This document shows, piece by piece, positions 25,663 to 34,141 of a DNA stretch of 49,481 nucleotides. How positions within the stretch are numbered: position 1 is the stretch's first letter; each line of letters begins with the position of its first letter. The stretch lies in assembly GCF_009745975.1 (NCBI RefSeq), contig NZ_WHOL01000077.1, positions 1 through 49,481 on the forward strand, given 5' to 3'. Position numbers and translations under genes: made by a program. Below the pieces are notes generated by a model. The model saw only the letters and a list, made by a program, of their open reading frames with translations, was not told where the DNA came from and did no database searches. The DNA is from Actinokineospora pegani. Lineage in GTDB: Bacteria > Actinomycetota > Actinomycetes > Mycobacteriales > Pseudonocardiaceae.

Positions 25663-26166
25663 TCAGGCGCGGCAGGCCAGGGACTCCACGGCGGTCGAGC
25701 GCTCGGCGCGCGCCAACACCAGCGCGTGGAGGGCGTCGGCCCGGCCGATGCCCGGGGTCAGCTCCCGCGCCCGGCCCGGGGTGGTGACCGCGACGGTGGC
25801 GCCCTCCGCGAGCGCGTCGAGGCGGTCGGCGAACGGACTGGCGGCGACCGCGATCGAGAGCGCGAACGGCGTCGGCGCCGTGGCGGACAGGCGCAGGCAC
25901 AGCAGGGGCGGGTCCTGCGCCAGCACGGTCCACGTGGCGGGTGTGTCGAGCAACCGGACCGGCTGCCGCGCCCGCAGGACCTCGAGGAGCACCCGCCCCG
26001 CGGGCGAGGCGCCCAGGTCCGCGTCCGAGACCGCGAAGGCGAACACCGGCCACGTGTCGGCGGGCAGCATCGACACGTCCTCGCCCGCGGGGAGCAGCAC
26101 GTGCGCGGACTGGGCGAAGACGACTCGACTCGCCTGGGCCACTTCGCGCGTGTCGGTGTCGGTCAT
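25663..26166 (-). CDS. Hypothetical protein
   Basis: A 167-aa soluble protein I do not recognise. It is rich in Ala, Leu, Asp and Pro, with no signal peptide or membrane segment, and has alternating strand and helix-like segments (for example TWPVFAFAVSDADLGASPAG and TPFALSIAVAASPFADRLDA). The ATG has GGAGG eight bases upstream, which supports it as a real gene. It is convergent with the kinase gene and divergent from the small membrane-protein gene, so it is probably transcribed alone. Confidence 0.65.
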   Translation of the reverse strand: MTDTDTREVAQASRVVFAQSAHVLLPAGEDVSMLPADTWPVFAFAVSDADLGASPAGRVLLEVLRARQPVRLLDTPATWTVLAQDPPLLCLRLSATAPTPFALSIAVAASPFADRLDALAEGATVAVTTPGRARELTPGIGRADALHALVLARAERSTAVESLACRA

Positions 26167-26314
26167 GTGCCCAGCCTCCAGACGGCAGGTTGAGCGGGCC
26201 CCGCCGAGGTCGTTGCGGTTGTGTGTCGGCTGCCGACTTTGCGGTGGGGTGAAGGCCTGATGCCGATGCGCGAACATCGGTGGGCGGGCGCCCCCTGCCT
26301 GCACGACACTGGAG

Positions 26315-26653
26315 GTGATGACTCCTGTTCGACACGACCCGGGACCGCGCCGCAACGCCGTGCTCGGTCCGCTGGACCCGTGGAGCTTCCTGGCGACAAC
26401 CCCGGCCGTGACCGTCGCCGTGGTGGCAGGCATCGAGGGCGTGCCGCGACTCGCGGTCGTCCTGGGGCTCTTGGCCCTGCTGATCGCCCTGGTGGACAGC
26501 TTCTGCAACCGCAGGACCCCCGCGGACGAGCACCCGTCACCGCGCCGTGCCGGCGAGCGACGGGGGCTCACGTCAGGTCGGACGACCGTCACACGACCGC
26601 AAAGCGATCGGCAGACCGGTCTTCGCGCGCACGGAGGAATATCGCGCGGGTGA
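26315..26653 (+). CDS. Small membrane protein, function unknown
   Basis: A 112-aa protein with two adjacent hydrophobic stretches (about residues 27-41, ATTPAVTVAVVAGIEG, and 45-62, LAVVLGLLALLIALVDSF) and a basic, polar C-terminal half. It is probably an inner-membrane hairpin with a cytoplasmic tail. The start is GTG at 26315 or the following ATG; GGAG lies directly upstream. Its TGA overlaps the GTG of the RsbW-like gene (GTGA), so the two are translationally coupled, which is the best evidence that this ORF is real. Confidence 0.55.
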   Translation: MMTPVRHDPGPRRNAVLGPLDPWSFLATTPAVTVAVVAGIEGVPRLAVVLGLLALLIALVDSFCNRRTPADEHPSPRRAGERRGLTSGRTTVTRPQSDRQTGLRAHGGISRG

Positions 26654-27090
26654 CCGACGTCGCCGTGGAGCCGCCTCAGTCGTGCCGGGTCGTGCTCGCG
26701 AGGGAACTCGCGGCTGTCTCGACCACCCGACAGGTGGTCGGGACGTTCCTGCGCCGCCAGGACGTCGCGGAACCGGTGACGACCGACGTGCTGATCGTGG
26801 CCAACGAGGCCGTCACCAACGCCGTCCAGCACGGCGGCCCGGAGACCACGGTGACCGTGGACCTGCTCGTCAGCGACGACTTGGTCACCCTCCGCGTCCA
26901 CGACGTCGGGCCGTGGCCGCCGCCCGACGAGCGGGTGGACGACGACCACCGGCTCAGCCTCACCGTCGTGGAGGGCATCGTCCGTCCGCGCTTCGCCACG
27001 ACCGCGGTGGGCGGGACCGAGCTGACCGCCGACTTCCCCTGGGCGGGGCCCGGGGGACGGGCTCTCACTCGGCCGGGGGGCAGTCGCTGA
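26650..27090 (+). CDS. RsbW/SpoIIAB-like ATP-binding regulatory protein
   Basis: A 146-aa GHKL-fold protein resembling actinomycete anti-sigma factor kinases. The N-box IVANEAVTNAVQHGG is at about residues 49-63, the G1-like box VHDVGPWPPP at about 83-92, and SLTVVEGIVRPRF follows. It lacks the full canonical second Gly box, common in this abundant family. It probably phosphorylates or binds an anti-anti-sigma or sigma factor, but no such gene is adjacent. Start is GTG, overlapping the upstream stop. Its 3' end overlaps by 26 bases the convergent lipoprotein gene. Confidence 0.8.
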   Translation: MTDVAVEPPQSCRVVLARELAAVSTTRQVVGTFLRRQDVAEPVTTDVLIVANEAVTNAVQHGGPETTVTVDLLVSDDLVTLRVHDVGPWPPPDERVDDDHRLSLTVVEGIVRPRFATTAVGGTELTADFPWAGPGGRALTRPGGSR

Positions 27091-27748
27091 AATCCAGGTC
27101 CACGCGCACGGGGTAGAAGTAGGTGCTGTTGCCCGTGCTCTCGCTCCGGCCGCCCCGAGCGGTGACGAAGGTGATGCGACCGCCGCTGCCGTCATCGGCC
27201 AGACCCGCCGCGTCGACGGTCTTCTCGTCGACACCCCAGGTGACGACCTTCGACCTGCTCGTCGTCGTGCCGATCGGCTTGTCGAACGCGCGGACCTCGA
27301 CCTTGCTCTTCGTCGGCGACGTGGCGAACAGCGTGATGTCGACGTTGAAGCCGACGGACGCGGCGTCGTCGTAGAACTCAACCCCGTAGGTCTTGAGGGG
27401 ACCGGAGCCACCTACCGTCCCGCGGGCCGTGGTGGACCAGAAGCGCAGGCCGGCCGCGGGGCCGTCCAGCTCGTAGGCCGGGAACCGCTGGGCCTCGATG
27501 TCGGCCAGGGTCGGCTTCTCGCCGGTCTCCTGGGAATCGTCCGGGGTGAAGGAACCACGGACGGTGCAGCTCGGCCGTGCGCTCACCGCGCTGGTCGGCT
27601 CGCTCGCCTCGCCGGTCCCGCTCCCGCCCGTGCTCGCCTGCCGCCCCTTCCCGGCCGTCGTGGCGTCCTCGCGCGTCTGGTCGCCCCCACACGCGGCCAG
27701 TCCCAGAGCGACGGACGCGAGGACCGCGGCCACCTGTGTTCTCGACAT
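27065..27748 (-). CDS. Lipoprotein, function unknown
   Basis: A 227-aa exported lipoprotein. Signal: MSRTQVAAVLASVALGLAAC, with a canonical L-A-A-C lipobox (Cys at about 20). A low-complexity Gly/Ser/Thr linker runs to about residue 57. The rest is a beta-rich domain with two Cys (SCTVRG near 62 and DCPP at the end) that may pair. The ATG has AAGGA five bases upstream. It is divergent from the NTR-like gene, with 172 bases between. Pattern is like sensor or substrate-binding lipoproteins of unknown role in actinomycetes. Confidence 0.8.
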   Translation of the reverse strand: MSRTQVAAVLASVALGLAACGGDQTREDATTAGKGRQASTGGSGTGEASEPTSAVSARPSCTVRGSFTPDDSQETGEKPTLADIEAQRFPAYELDGPAAGLRFWSTTARGTVGGSGPLKTYGVEFYDDAASVGFNVDITLFATSPTKSKVEVRAFDKPIGTTTSRSKVVTWGVDEKTVDAAGLADDGSGGRITFVTARGGRSESTGNSTYFYPVRVDLDFSDCPPAE

Positions 27749-27920
27749 GCTCGTCCTTCGTTCTTCCCGGTCGACTCCGACGTCCAAGGAGTCGTCCGCT
27801 GTGGGTGATCCATTACCCCCGTGCCCCGAGCGGGTCATTGCCGCGATCGGCGGTGCTACGCGGTGCGGTGGCTGTCTAGGCTGGGGGACCGGATCACGGC
27901 GCGGGGTATGGAGGAACGAC

Positions 27921-28448
27921 GTGTCTCGTTTTCGCACGACGCGCAGGCGGCGGTTCGGGCGTGTGCTCGCGGTTGTCCTGGCGGTCTCGGCGATGCTCGG
28001 CGGGTTGTTCGTCACCTCCGCCAGCGCGTGTTCGTGCTTCCCCGGTGGTGAGGGTTCGCGCTATGACCGGGCGGACCACGTCTTCACCGGACTGGTCGTG
28101 GGCGAGGAGACCCTCGCGGGCGCCGACCCGGACACCGCGCTGGACGACGTGATCCGCTACCGGGTGCTCCGGTTGCAGACCCACAAGGGGCAGCCGCCGA
28201 TCCTGGTCAACCTCGACACGTCGGTGGCAGGCGCCACCTGCGGGATCCGGCTCAACGTCTGGGAGGGCTACGTGGTGTTCGCCTCCGGCGACGCGGCTGA
28301 CGGCGTCGTGGAGACCGGGTTGTGCTCGGGCACCCGCCCGGCCGCGCAGGGGCCGCCGATCACCGAGGACCCGCCCACCTCCACCACGCCCACCAGCACG
28401 GCCGTCGCCCTGGGCACCTCGACCCCGGCGCCCTGCGCGGCGGCGTAG
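27921..28448 (+). CDS. Exported cysteine-rich NTR/TIMP-like protein
   Basis: A 175-aa exported protein. After a basic start and hydrophobic segment (VLAVVLAVSAMLGGLFVTSA), cleavage after A-S-A would leave Cys as the first or second mature residue: A|CSCFPG. The pattern C-S-C at the N-terminus followed by D-H-V-F-T-G-L-V-V-G-E is that of netrin/TIMP-like (NTR) domains, in which the first Cys can chelate a metal of a metalloprotease. Two further Cys (ATCGIR, TGLCSG) fit the disulphides. A Thr/Pro/Ser-rich tail follows. GTG start with GGAGGAACGAC upstream. An inhibitor role is conjecture. Confidence 0.7.
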   Translation: MSRFRTTRRRRFGRVLAVVLAVSAMLGGLFVTSASACSCFPGGEGSRYDRADHVFTGLVVGEETLAGADPDTALDDVIRYRVLRLQTHKGQPPILVNLDTSVAGATCGIRLNVWEGYVVFASGDAADGVVETGLCSGTRPAAQGPPITEDPPTSTTPTSTAVALGTSTPAPCAAA

Positions 28449-28452
28449 CGGC

Positions 28453-29652
28453 TCAGCCCGCGCCCAGGGCGATGGTCAGTTCCAGGACCGTCCCGGGGTC
28501 GTCGAGGCGGGAGCCGTACAGCTCGCGGAGCTGTCCCATCCGGTAGCGGATGGTCTGCGGGTGCACGAACAGCTCGGCCGCGATCTCCTCGCGCCGCCCG
28601 TGGTGCAGCAGCCAGGAGCGCAGGGTCTCCTCCAGCTTGGCCCGCTGGGGGGCGCGCAGGCCGTCGAGCGGGGCGAGGACCTGGGCCCGCAGGTCGTCGA
28701 GGGCGTCGGGGTCCGAGCGCAGGACGAGGTCGGCAAGGCACTGCTCGGTGTCCACGGTGGTCTCGGCCGTGGGGCCCAGGCCGAGCCGGGCGGCCCGTTG
28801 GGCCCGCAGGTAGGAGGCGCGCACCCCGGTCCACGGCCGGGCCGGGCCGACCACGGCGCCCAGACCGGCGAGCCCCGCCACCAGTGAGCCGCGGAACGGG
28901 CCCTCGGCGTCGGGCACCAGCAGCACCACCGTCCGGCCGTCGTGGAGCCCCGGGTCGTCCTCGACGGCCTGCAGGGTGCGCGGGTCGAGGCGGACCAGGA
29001 CACCGCGGGCGCGGGCCTCGGGGATGATCACCGCGGTCAGCGAGCGCGGCGGTCCCCACCCGGCCCGGTCCGCCGCGACCGCCAGCTCGTCCGGGTGGCC
29101 CCCGGTGAGCAGGCCGCGCGCCAGGCGGTCGAGGTACTGCTGCCGGACGCGGCCGGTGGTGGCCAGCTCGTCGGCGTGGCCCGCCACGCTGATGGCGGAG
29201 AGCTGGTCGATGTAGGCGAACAGGAGCTCGGCGAACCGGGCCATCGCGCCGGGCGAGAGGTCGCAGGCGGTGGCGATGGTGCTCAGCTCGCGCCAGGCGA
29301 TCCGCGCGCCCACCCGGTAGGCGGCCTGGAGCGCGTCCATCGACCGGCCGCTGCGGGCCTCGCCCGCGCCGAGCTGGTAGGCGCCGTCGAGGGCGGGCAC
29401 CATCGGGGTGCTGGCCACCGCGCCCCCGGCGCCCGCGGTCAGCTCGAGGAAGCCGCCGAGGGCGAGCTGCACGGCGTTCTCGATCTTGCGGCCGGTGCCG
29501 TCGGTGAACACCTCCGTGTAGGCGGGCACCTCGGCCACGATCGCGGCCACGGTGCGCTCGGCGACCGACTGCAGCACCGACCGCATCGCCTCCGCCATGC
29601 CCGCGGGTAGGCGAAAACCCTCAGATTCGAGTGAACTGTTCTCTGCGAACAA
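28453..29652 (-). CDS. PucR-type transcriptional regulator
   Basis: A 399-aa regulator of the PucR/CdaR type. The C-terminal helix-turn-helix is clear: HHGRREEIAAELFVHPQTIR followed by YRMGQLRELYG. The middle region resembles a GGDEF-like non-catalytic PucR domain, and the N-terminus is an all-helical region (about residues 15-165) found in actinobacterial relatives. The start is TTG at 29652 with GGGGAG six bases upstream; an internal ATG (about residue 19) is an alternative. It is divergent from, and probably controls, the ferredoxin reductase-desaturase pair. Confidence 0.88.
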   Translation of the reverse strand: MFAENSSLESEGFRLPAGMAEAMRSVLQSVAERTVAAIVAEVPAYTEVFTDGTGRKIENAVQLALGGFLELTAGAGGAVASTPMVPALDGAYQLGAGEARSGRSMDALQAAYRVGARIAWRELSTIATACDLSPGAMARFAELLFAYIDQLSAISVAGHADELATTGRVRQQYLDRLARGLLTGGHPDELAVAADRAGWGPPRSLTAVIIPEARARGVLVRLDPRTLQAVEDDPGLHDGRTVVLLVPDAEGPFRGSLVAGLAGLGAVVGPARPWTGVRASYLRAQRAARLGLGPTAETTVDTEQCLADLVLRSDPDALDDLRAQVLAPLDGLRAPQRAKLEETLRSWLLHHGRREEIAAELFVHPQTIRYRMGQLRELYGSRLDDPGTVLELTIALGAG

Positions 29653-29679
29653 GATTTGCTCCCCGATTCACGTCCCGGA

Positions 29680-29702
29680 CACTGGAACTTACACCGCCAG
29701 TG
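29680..29702. promoter_or_regulatory. Candidate operator between PucR and reductase genes
   Basis: CACTGG and CCAGTG (29680-29685, 29697-29702) form a perfect 6-bp inverted repeat with an 11-base spacer in the 66-base divergent region. Half-site spacing of 17 bases is suitable for a dimeric regulator. Confidence 0.5.
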
Positions 29703-29718
29703 CAGTCATCATGAAGTC

Positions 29719-30807
29719 ATGGCGACGACGCACACCCCGGTTCCCCTCCGTGACACGCTGCGCGCCCGCGCACGCCGGTTGGCCCGGTTGGTCACCACGC
29801 CGCTGGTCCCCGGCGACTACCTGTCGATCCTGGACCCCCTCGGATCGAGCAGCGACCTGCGCGGACGCGTGGAAGCGGTGCTGCCGGAGACCGCCGACGC
29901 CGCCACCCTGGTCATCCGTCCCGGCCGCGGCTGGGCGGGCCACACGGCGGGGCAGTACCTGCGCCTCGGGGTGGACATCGACGGGGTGCGGCAGTGGCGC
30001 TCGTACTCGCTGACCTCGCCGCCGAGACCGGACGGCACCGTCACGGTCACGGTCAAGGCGCTGCCAGGCGGCACCGTGTCCCAGTTCCTGGTGCACCGCC
30101 TCCAGGCCGGGACGATCGTGCAGCTCGACCAGGCGGCGGGCGAGTTCACCTTGCCCGCCACCCGCCCCGCGAAGGCGCTGTTCGTGACCGCGGGCAGTGG
30201 CATCACCCCGGTGATGGGGATGCTGCGCGACGGCGCCGACCAGCTCGACGACGTGGTCCTGGTGCACTCCGCCCCCCGGCCGGAGGACGTCATCTTCGGC
30301 GCCGAGCTGCGCGGCCTCGCCGCCCGCGGCGGCCTGCGCCTGATCGAGCGGCACACCGACGCCGACGGGATGCTCGACCCGGGCGGGCTGGCCGCGCTCG
30401 TCCCCGACCTCACCGAGCGGGAGACCTGGGCCTGCGGTCCGAACGGGATGCTCGACGCCCTCCAGGACGCCTACGACGCCGCGGGCAGCGGGGCGCGGCT
30501 GCACACCGAGCGGTTCCGCCCGGCCCTGATCGCCGTCGGCGACGGCGGCACCGTCTCGTTCACCGGCTCGGCGGTCACCGCCGACGCCGACGCGGCCACC
30601 TCCCTGCTCGACACCGGCGAGTCCCACGGAGTGCTGATGCCCTCGGGCTGCCGCATGGGCATCTGCTTCGGCTGCGTCGTCCCGCTGCGCGAGGGGTCGG
30701 TGCGCGACCTGCGCAACGGGCAGGTCACCAGCGCCGTCCCCGGCGACGGAGTGCTCGTGCAGACCTGCGTGTCCGCCGCCGCGGGCCCCTGCCAGCTCGA
30801 TATCTGA
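29719..30807 (+). CDS. Ferredoxin reductase-type electron transfer protein (Rv3230c-like)
   Basis: A 362-aa flavoprotein that passes electrons from NAD(P)H through FAD and a fused 2Fe-2S ferredoxin to the desaturase encoded next. Domains: FAD-binding (about residues 45-150, with RSYSLTS at 94-100), NAD(P)-binding (about 153-245, AGSGITPVMGML and ACGPNGML), then plant-type 2Fe-2S ferredoxin with Cys311, Cys316, Cys319 and Cys350 (SGCRMGICFGCVV...QTC). The order matches mycobacterial Rv3230c. Start ATG 29719; the frame is open earlier, but nothing there is conserved. The desaturase begins 27 bases after its stop. Confidence 0.93.
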   Translation: MATTHTPVPLRDTLRARARRLARLVTTPLVPGDYLSILDPLGSSSDLRGRVEAVLPETADAATLVIRPGRGWAGHTAGQYLRLGVDIDGVRQWRSYSLTSPPRPDGTVTVTVKALPGGTVSQFLVHRLQAGTIVQLDQAAGEFTLPATRPAKALFVTAGSGITPVMGMLRDGADQLDDVVLVHSAPRPEDVIFGAELRGLAARGGLRLIERHTDADGMLDPGGLAALVPDLTERETWACGPNGMLDALQDAYDAAGSGARLHTERFRPALIAVGDGGTVSFTGSAVTADADAATSLLDTGESHGVLMPSGCRMGICFGCVVPLREGSVRDLRNGQVTSAVPGDGVLVQTCVSAAAGPCQLDI

Positions 30808-30834
30808 ACCCACCAGCGATCCGAGGAACACAGC

Positions 30835-32016
30835 ATGACCACCATCCAGAAGCAGGCGAACAACCCGATCGCCCACCTGTCCGCCGAGGACATCGAGCGC
30901 CTCGGCGCCGAACTCGACGCGATCCGCGAGCAGGTGATCGCCAGTCGCGGCGCCGATGACGCCGCCTACATCCGCAGGGTGATCACCACCCAGCGGGTGC
31001 TGGAGATGGGCGGCCGCACCGTCCTGCTGGCCTCCAGGTTCCCACCCGCCTGGTTCCTCGGGACCGCCGCGCTGACGGTGGCGAAGATCCTGGAGAACAT
31101 GGAGATCGGGCACAACGTCCTGCACGGGCAGTGGGACTGGATGCGCGACCCGAAGATCCACTCCACCACCTGGGAGTGGGACCACGCCACACCCGCGGAG
31201 CTGTGGAAGCACTCGCACAACCAGTTGCACCACACCTACACCAACGTCCTCGGCAAGGACAACGACCTCGGCTACGGCATCATGCGCGTCGACGAGGGCC
31301 AGCGGTGGCACCCGTTCCACCTGGGACAGCCACTGTGGAACCTGGTCAACGCCTGCGTCTTCGAGTACGGGATCGCCGCCTACGACCTCGAACTGGGCAA
31401 GAACCTGCGCAAGTCCCGGCGCGGCAACCCCGAGTTCCGCTCCCGCGTGCGCCAGACCCTGCGCAAGATCCGGCGACAGGCCACCAAGGACTACGTCGTG
31501 CACCCAGTGCTGTCGGGCCCCTCGGCCGCCACGACGCTGACGGCCAACCTCACCGCGAACTTCATCCGCAACCTGTGGTCGCACTCGGTCATCATGTGCG
31601 GCCACTTCCCCGAGGGCGTCGAGACCTTCGAGCGCAACTCGATCGAGGGCGAGACCCGCGGCGAGTGGTACCTGCGGCAGATGCTCGGCTCGGCCAACAT
31701 CAGCGGCAGCAGGCTGATGCACATCATGACCGGCAACCTGTCCTACCAGATCGAGCACCACCTGTTCCCGGACCTGCCCAGCAACCGCTACCAGGAGATC
31801 GCGCCGAAGGTGCAGGACCTGTTCCAGCGCTACGGGCTCAGCTACACCACCGGCAGCCTGCCCCGACAGGTGGCCTCCGCCTGGAAGAAGGTCATCCGCC
31901 TGTCGCTGCCCAACGACTTCTTCGGCCGCACCGAGCCCGCCCCGGCGTCCGGCAGCACCCCGACGGCGGCGCCGAGCACCCCCAAGGCCGAACTCGCGAC
32001 CACCGCTTCCCGGTGA
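30835..32016 (+). CDS. Membrane fatty acyl desaturase (DesA3-like)
   Basis: A 393-aa di-iron desaturase inserting a double bond into acyl chains. The three His boxes are HNVLH (93-97), HSHNQLHH (126-133) and QIEHH (305-309), with an additional His-rich segment between boxes. Hydrophobic stretches near 70-88 and 165-185 fit a membrane protein. GAGGAACACAGC precedes the ATG. The pair with the ferredoxin reductase is the same as Rv3230c-DesA3 of mycobacteria, a stearoyl-CoA delta-9 desaturase, so oleate synthesis is the likely role. The C-terminal 25 residues are a Ser/Thr/Pro-rich tail. Confidence 0.94.
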   Translation: MTTIQKQANNPIAHLSAEDIERLGAELDAIREQVIASRGADDAAYIRRVITTQRVLEMGGRTVLLASRFPPAWFLGTAALTVAKILENMEIGHNVLHGQWDWMRDPKIHSTTWEWDHATPAELWKHSHNQLHHTYTNVLGKDNDLGYGIMRVDEGQRWHPFHLGQPLWNLVNACVFEYGIAAYDLELGKNLRKSRRGNPEFRSRVRQTLRKIRRQATKDYVVHPVLSGPSAATTLTANLTANFIRNLWSHSVIMCGHFPEGVETFERNSIEGETRGEWYLRQMLGSANISGSRLMHIMTGNLSYQIEHHLFPDLPSNRYQEIAPKVQDLFQRYGLSYTTGSLPRQVASAWKKVIRLSLPNDFFGRTEPAPASGSTPTAAPSTPKAELATTASR

Positions 32017-32333
32017 GGCACGGGACCGGTTGAGGCCCGCACCGCACAGGGAAGACGAAGTCGGGGCGCACTGGCCGATCCGCGAGAAGAAGCTCCGCAC
32101 GTAGGGTTCGGTGTCGAACGGACCCCGCGCGCGGAGCCGCCATTGGTCTCGCACGGCGTGGAGCCACGACACCGGTCATGGACGGCCGCGGGCGATGCGG
32201 GCGTTGCTCGACTGGCTCGGATCGGACGCGGCCGTGCCCTGTACCCTTGCGTGCCCGCCGCCCTGCCGCCCATGGGTGTCTGGACCGCGCGGGGCGCGGG
32301 CGGAGCCGGTGCCGAGCGAGGAGAGCGCGCACG
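32017..32333. other. Spacer between desaturase and ABC-F genes
   Basis: A 317-base stretch in which I find no coding sequence with a start signal. It ends in GAGGAGAGCGCGCACG, the ABC-F ribosome binding site. Leader ORFs or attenuators, which regulate some ABC-F genes, were looked for and not recognised. Confidence 0.45.
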
Positions 32334-33953
32334 ATGGGACACCTTGAGGCCGCGCACGTCGAGTACTACCTGCCCGACGGGCGGGCGCTGCTCGGGGACG
32401 TGTCCTTCCGGGTCGGCGACGGGGCCGTGGCCGCGCTCGTCGGGGCGAACGGCGCGGGGAAGACGACGTTGCTGCGGCTGCTGTCCGGGGAGTTGGCGCC
32501 GCACGGGGGGTCGGTCACGCGCAGCGGGGCGCTCGGGGTGATGCCGCAGTTCATCGGGTCGGTGCGCGACGACCGGACCGTGCGCGACCTGCTGCTCACC
32601 GTCGCCCAGCCCCGGGTCGCCGAGGCGGCGCGGGCGGTGGACGCGGCCGAGACGGCGATGATCGAGTCCGACACCGAGAAGGCCCAGATGGCCTACGCCC
32701 AGGCCCTCGCCGACTGGGGCGAGGCGGGCGGGTACGAGGCCGAGACCCACTGGGACATCTGCACCACCGCGGCGATGGGCGTGCCCTACGACGTGGCCAA
32801 GTGGCGCGACGTGCGCACCCTGTCCGGTGGCGAGCAGAAGCGGCTGGTGCTCGAGTCGCTGTTCCGCGGCACCGACGAGGTGCTGCTGCTCGACGAGCCG
32901 GACAACTACCTCGACGTGCCCGGCAAGCGGTGGCTGGAGGCCAGGCTCGCCGAGACCGCGAAGACCGTGCTGTTCGTCAGCCACGACCGCGAGCTGCTCT
33001 CCACCGCCGCCCAGCGCATCGTCAGCGTCGAGCCCGGCGCCGCGGGCGCCGACGCCTGGGTGCACGGCGGCGGGTTCGCCACCTTCCACGCCGCCCGCAC
33101 CGAGCGCTTCGCCCGCTACGACGAGCTGCGCAAGCGGTGGGACGAGAAGCACGCCCAGTTGCGCAAGCTCGTCCTGGACATGCGCGAGTACGCCGCCCGC
33201 AGCCACGACATGGCCTCCCGCTACGCCGCCGCCCAGACCCGGCTGCGCAAGTTCGAGGAGGTCGGCCCGCCGCCGGAGCCGCCGCGCAAGCAGGAGATCA
33301 CCATGCGGCTGCGCGGCGGCCGCACCGGTGTGCGCGCGCTCACCTGCGCCGGTCTGGAGCTGACCGGGCTGATGAAGCCGTTCGACCTCGAGGTCTTCTA
33401 CGGCGAGCGCGTCGCGGTCCTGGGCAGCAACGGCTCCGGCAAGTCGCACTTCCTGCGCCTGCTCGCGGGCGAGGACGTCGCGCACACCGGCGCCTGGAAG
33501 CTCGGCGCGCGGGTGCTGGCCGGGCACTTCGCCCAGACCCACGCCCACCCCGAGCTGCTCGACCGCACCCTGCTGGAGATCCTGGCCGACCGCCACTCCC
33601 ACGACCGCGGCAAGGCCATGGGGGTGCTGCGCCGCTACGAGCTGGAACGCCAGGCCGAGCAGCGGTTCGACAAGCTCTCCGGCGGCCAGCAGGCCCGCTT
33701 CCAGATCCTGCTGCTGGAGCTGGCGGGCACGACCGCGCTGCTGCTCGACGAGCCCACCGACAACCTCGACCTGGAGAGCGCCGAGGCCCTCCAGGACGGG
33801 CTCGCCGCCTACGACGGCACCGTCCTCGCCGTCACCCACGACCGGTGGTTCGCCCGCACCTTCGACCGCTACCTCGTCTTCGGTTCCGACGGCGAGGTCC
33901 GCGAGACCGCCGAACCGGTCTGGGACGAACGCCGCGTCGACCGCAGGCGCTGA
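32334..33953 (+). CDS. ABC-F family ATPase
   Basis: A 539-aa cytoplasmic protein with two ABC domains and no membrane segments, so it is an ABC-F protein acting on ribosomes rather than a transporter subunit. Domain 1: GANGAGKTT (37-45), LSGGEQKRLVLE and LLLDEPDNYLD. A linker of about 75 residues with many Arg and Lys follows (LRKRWDEKHAQLRKLVLDM). Domain 2: GSNGSGKSH, LSGGQQARFQILLLE and LLLDEPTDNLD. Members rescue stalled ribosomes or confer antibiotic resistance. Which applies here is not evident; no C-terminal extension is visible. It ends at a strong terminator. Confidence 0.92.
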   Translation: MGHLEAAHVEYYLPDGRALLGDVSFRVGDGAVAALVGANGAGKTTLLRLLSGELAPHGGSVTRSGALGVMPQFIGSVRDDRTVRDLLLTVAQPRVAEAARAVDAAETAMIESDTEKAQMAYAQALADWGEAGGYEAETHWDICTTAAMGVPYDVAKWRDVRTLSGGEQKRLVLESLFRGTDEVLLLDEPDNYLDVPGKRWLEARLAETAKTVLFVSHDRELLSTAAQRIVSVEPGAAGADAWVHGGGFATFHAARTERFARYDELRKRWDEKHAQLRKLVLDMREYAARSHDMASRYAAAQTRLRKFEEVGPPPEPPRKQEITMRLRGGRTGVRALTCAGLELTGLMKPFDLEVFYGERVAVLGSNGSGKSHFLRLLAGEDVAHTGAWKLGARVLAGHFAQTHAHPELLDRTLLEILADRHSHDRGKAMGVLRRYELERQAEQRFDKLSGGQQARFQILLLELAGTTALLLDEPTDNLDLESAEALQDGLAAYDGTVLAVTHDRWFARTFDRYLVFGSDGEVRETAEPVWDERRVDRRR

Positions 33954-34013
33954 CCCGCGCCCCTCGGCGTCCGCCCGAGTCGAGACCGCCGTGGACCATC
34001 GAGCGGGCCGGAA

Positions 34014-34058
34014 CGCGGTCAGCGCAGGCGCCGCGGCCCGGCGCCTGCGCTGACCGCG
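34014..34058. terminator. Strong bidirectional terminator hairpin
   Basis: A perfect 19-bp stem (34014-34032 and 34040-34058) with a 7-base loop lies between the convergent ABC-F and P450 genes. There is no U-tract in either direction; stem strength is the evidence. Confidence 0.8.
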
Positions 34059-34141
34059 ATGGTGCTCCTCAGCCGCGGCATGGTGCTCCCCGCCAACGGA
34101 AGCGGAAACGCTGCCCGGTCGGCGCACATCGACAGCCGCGC

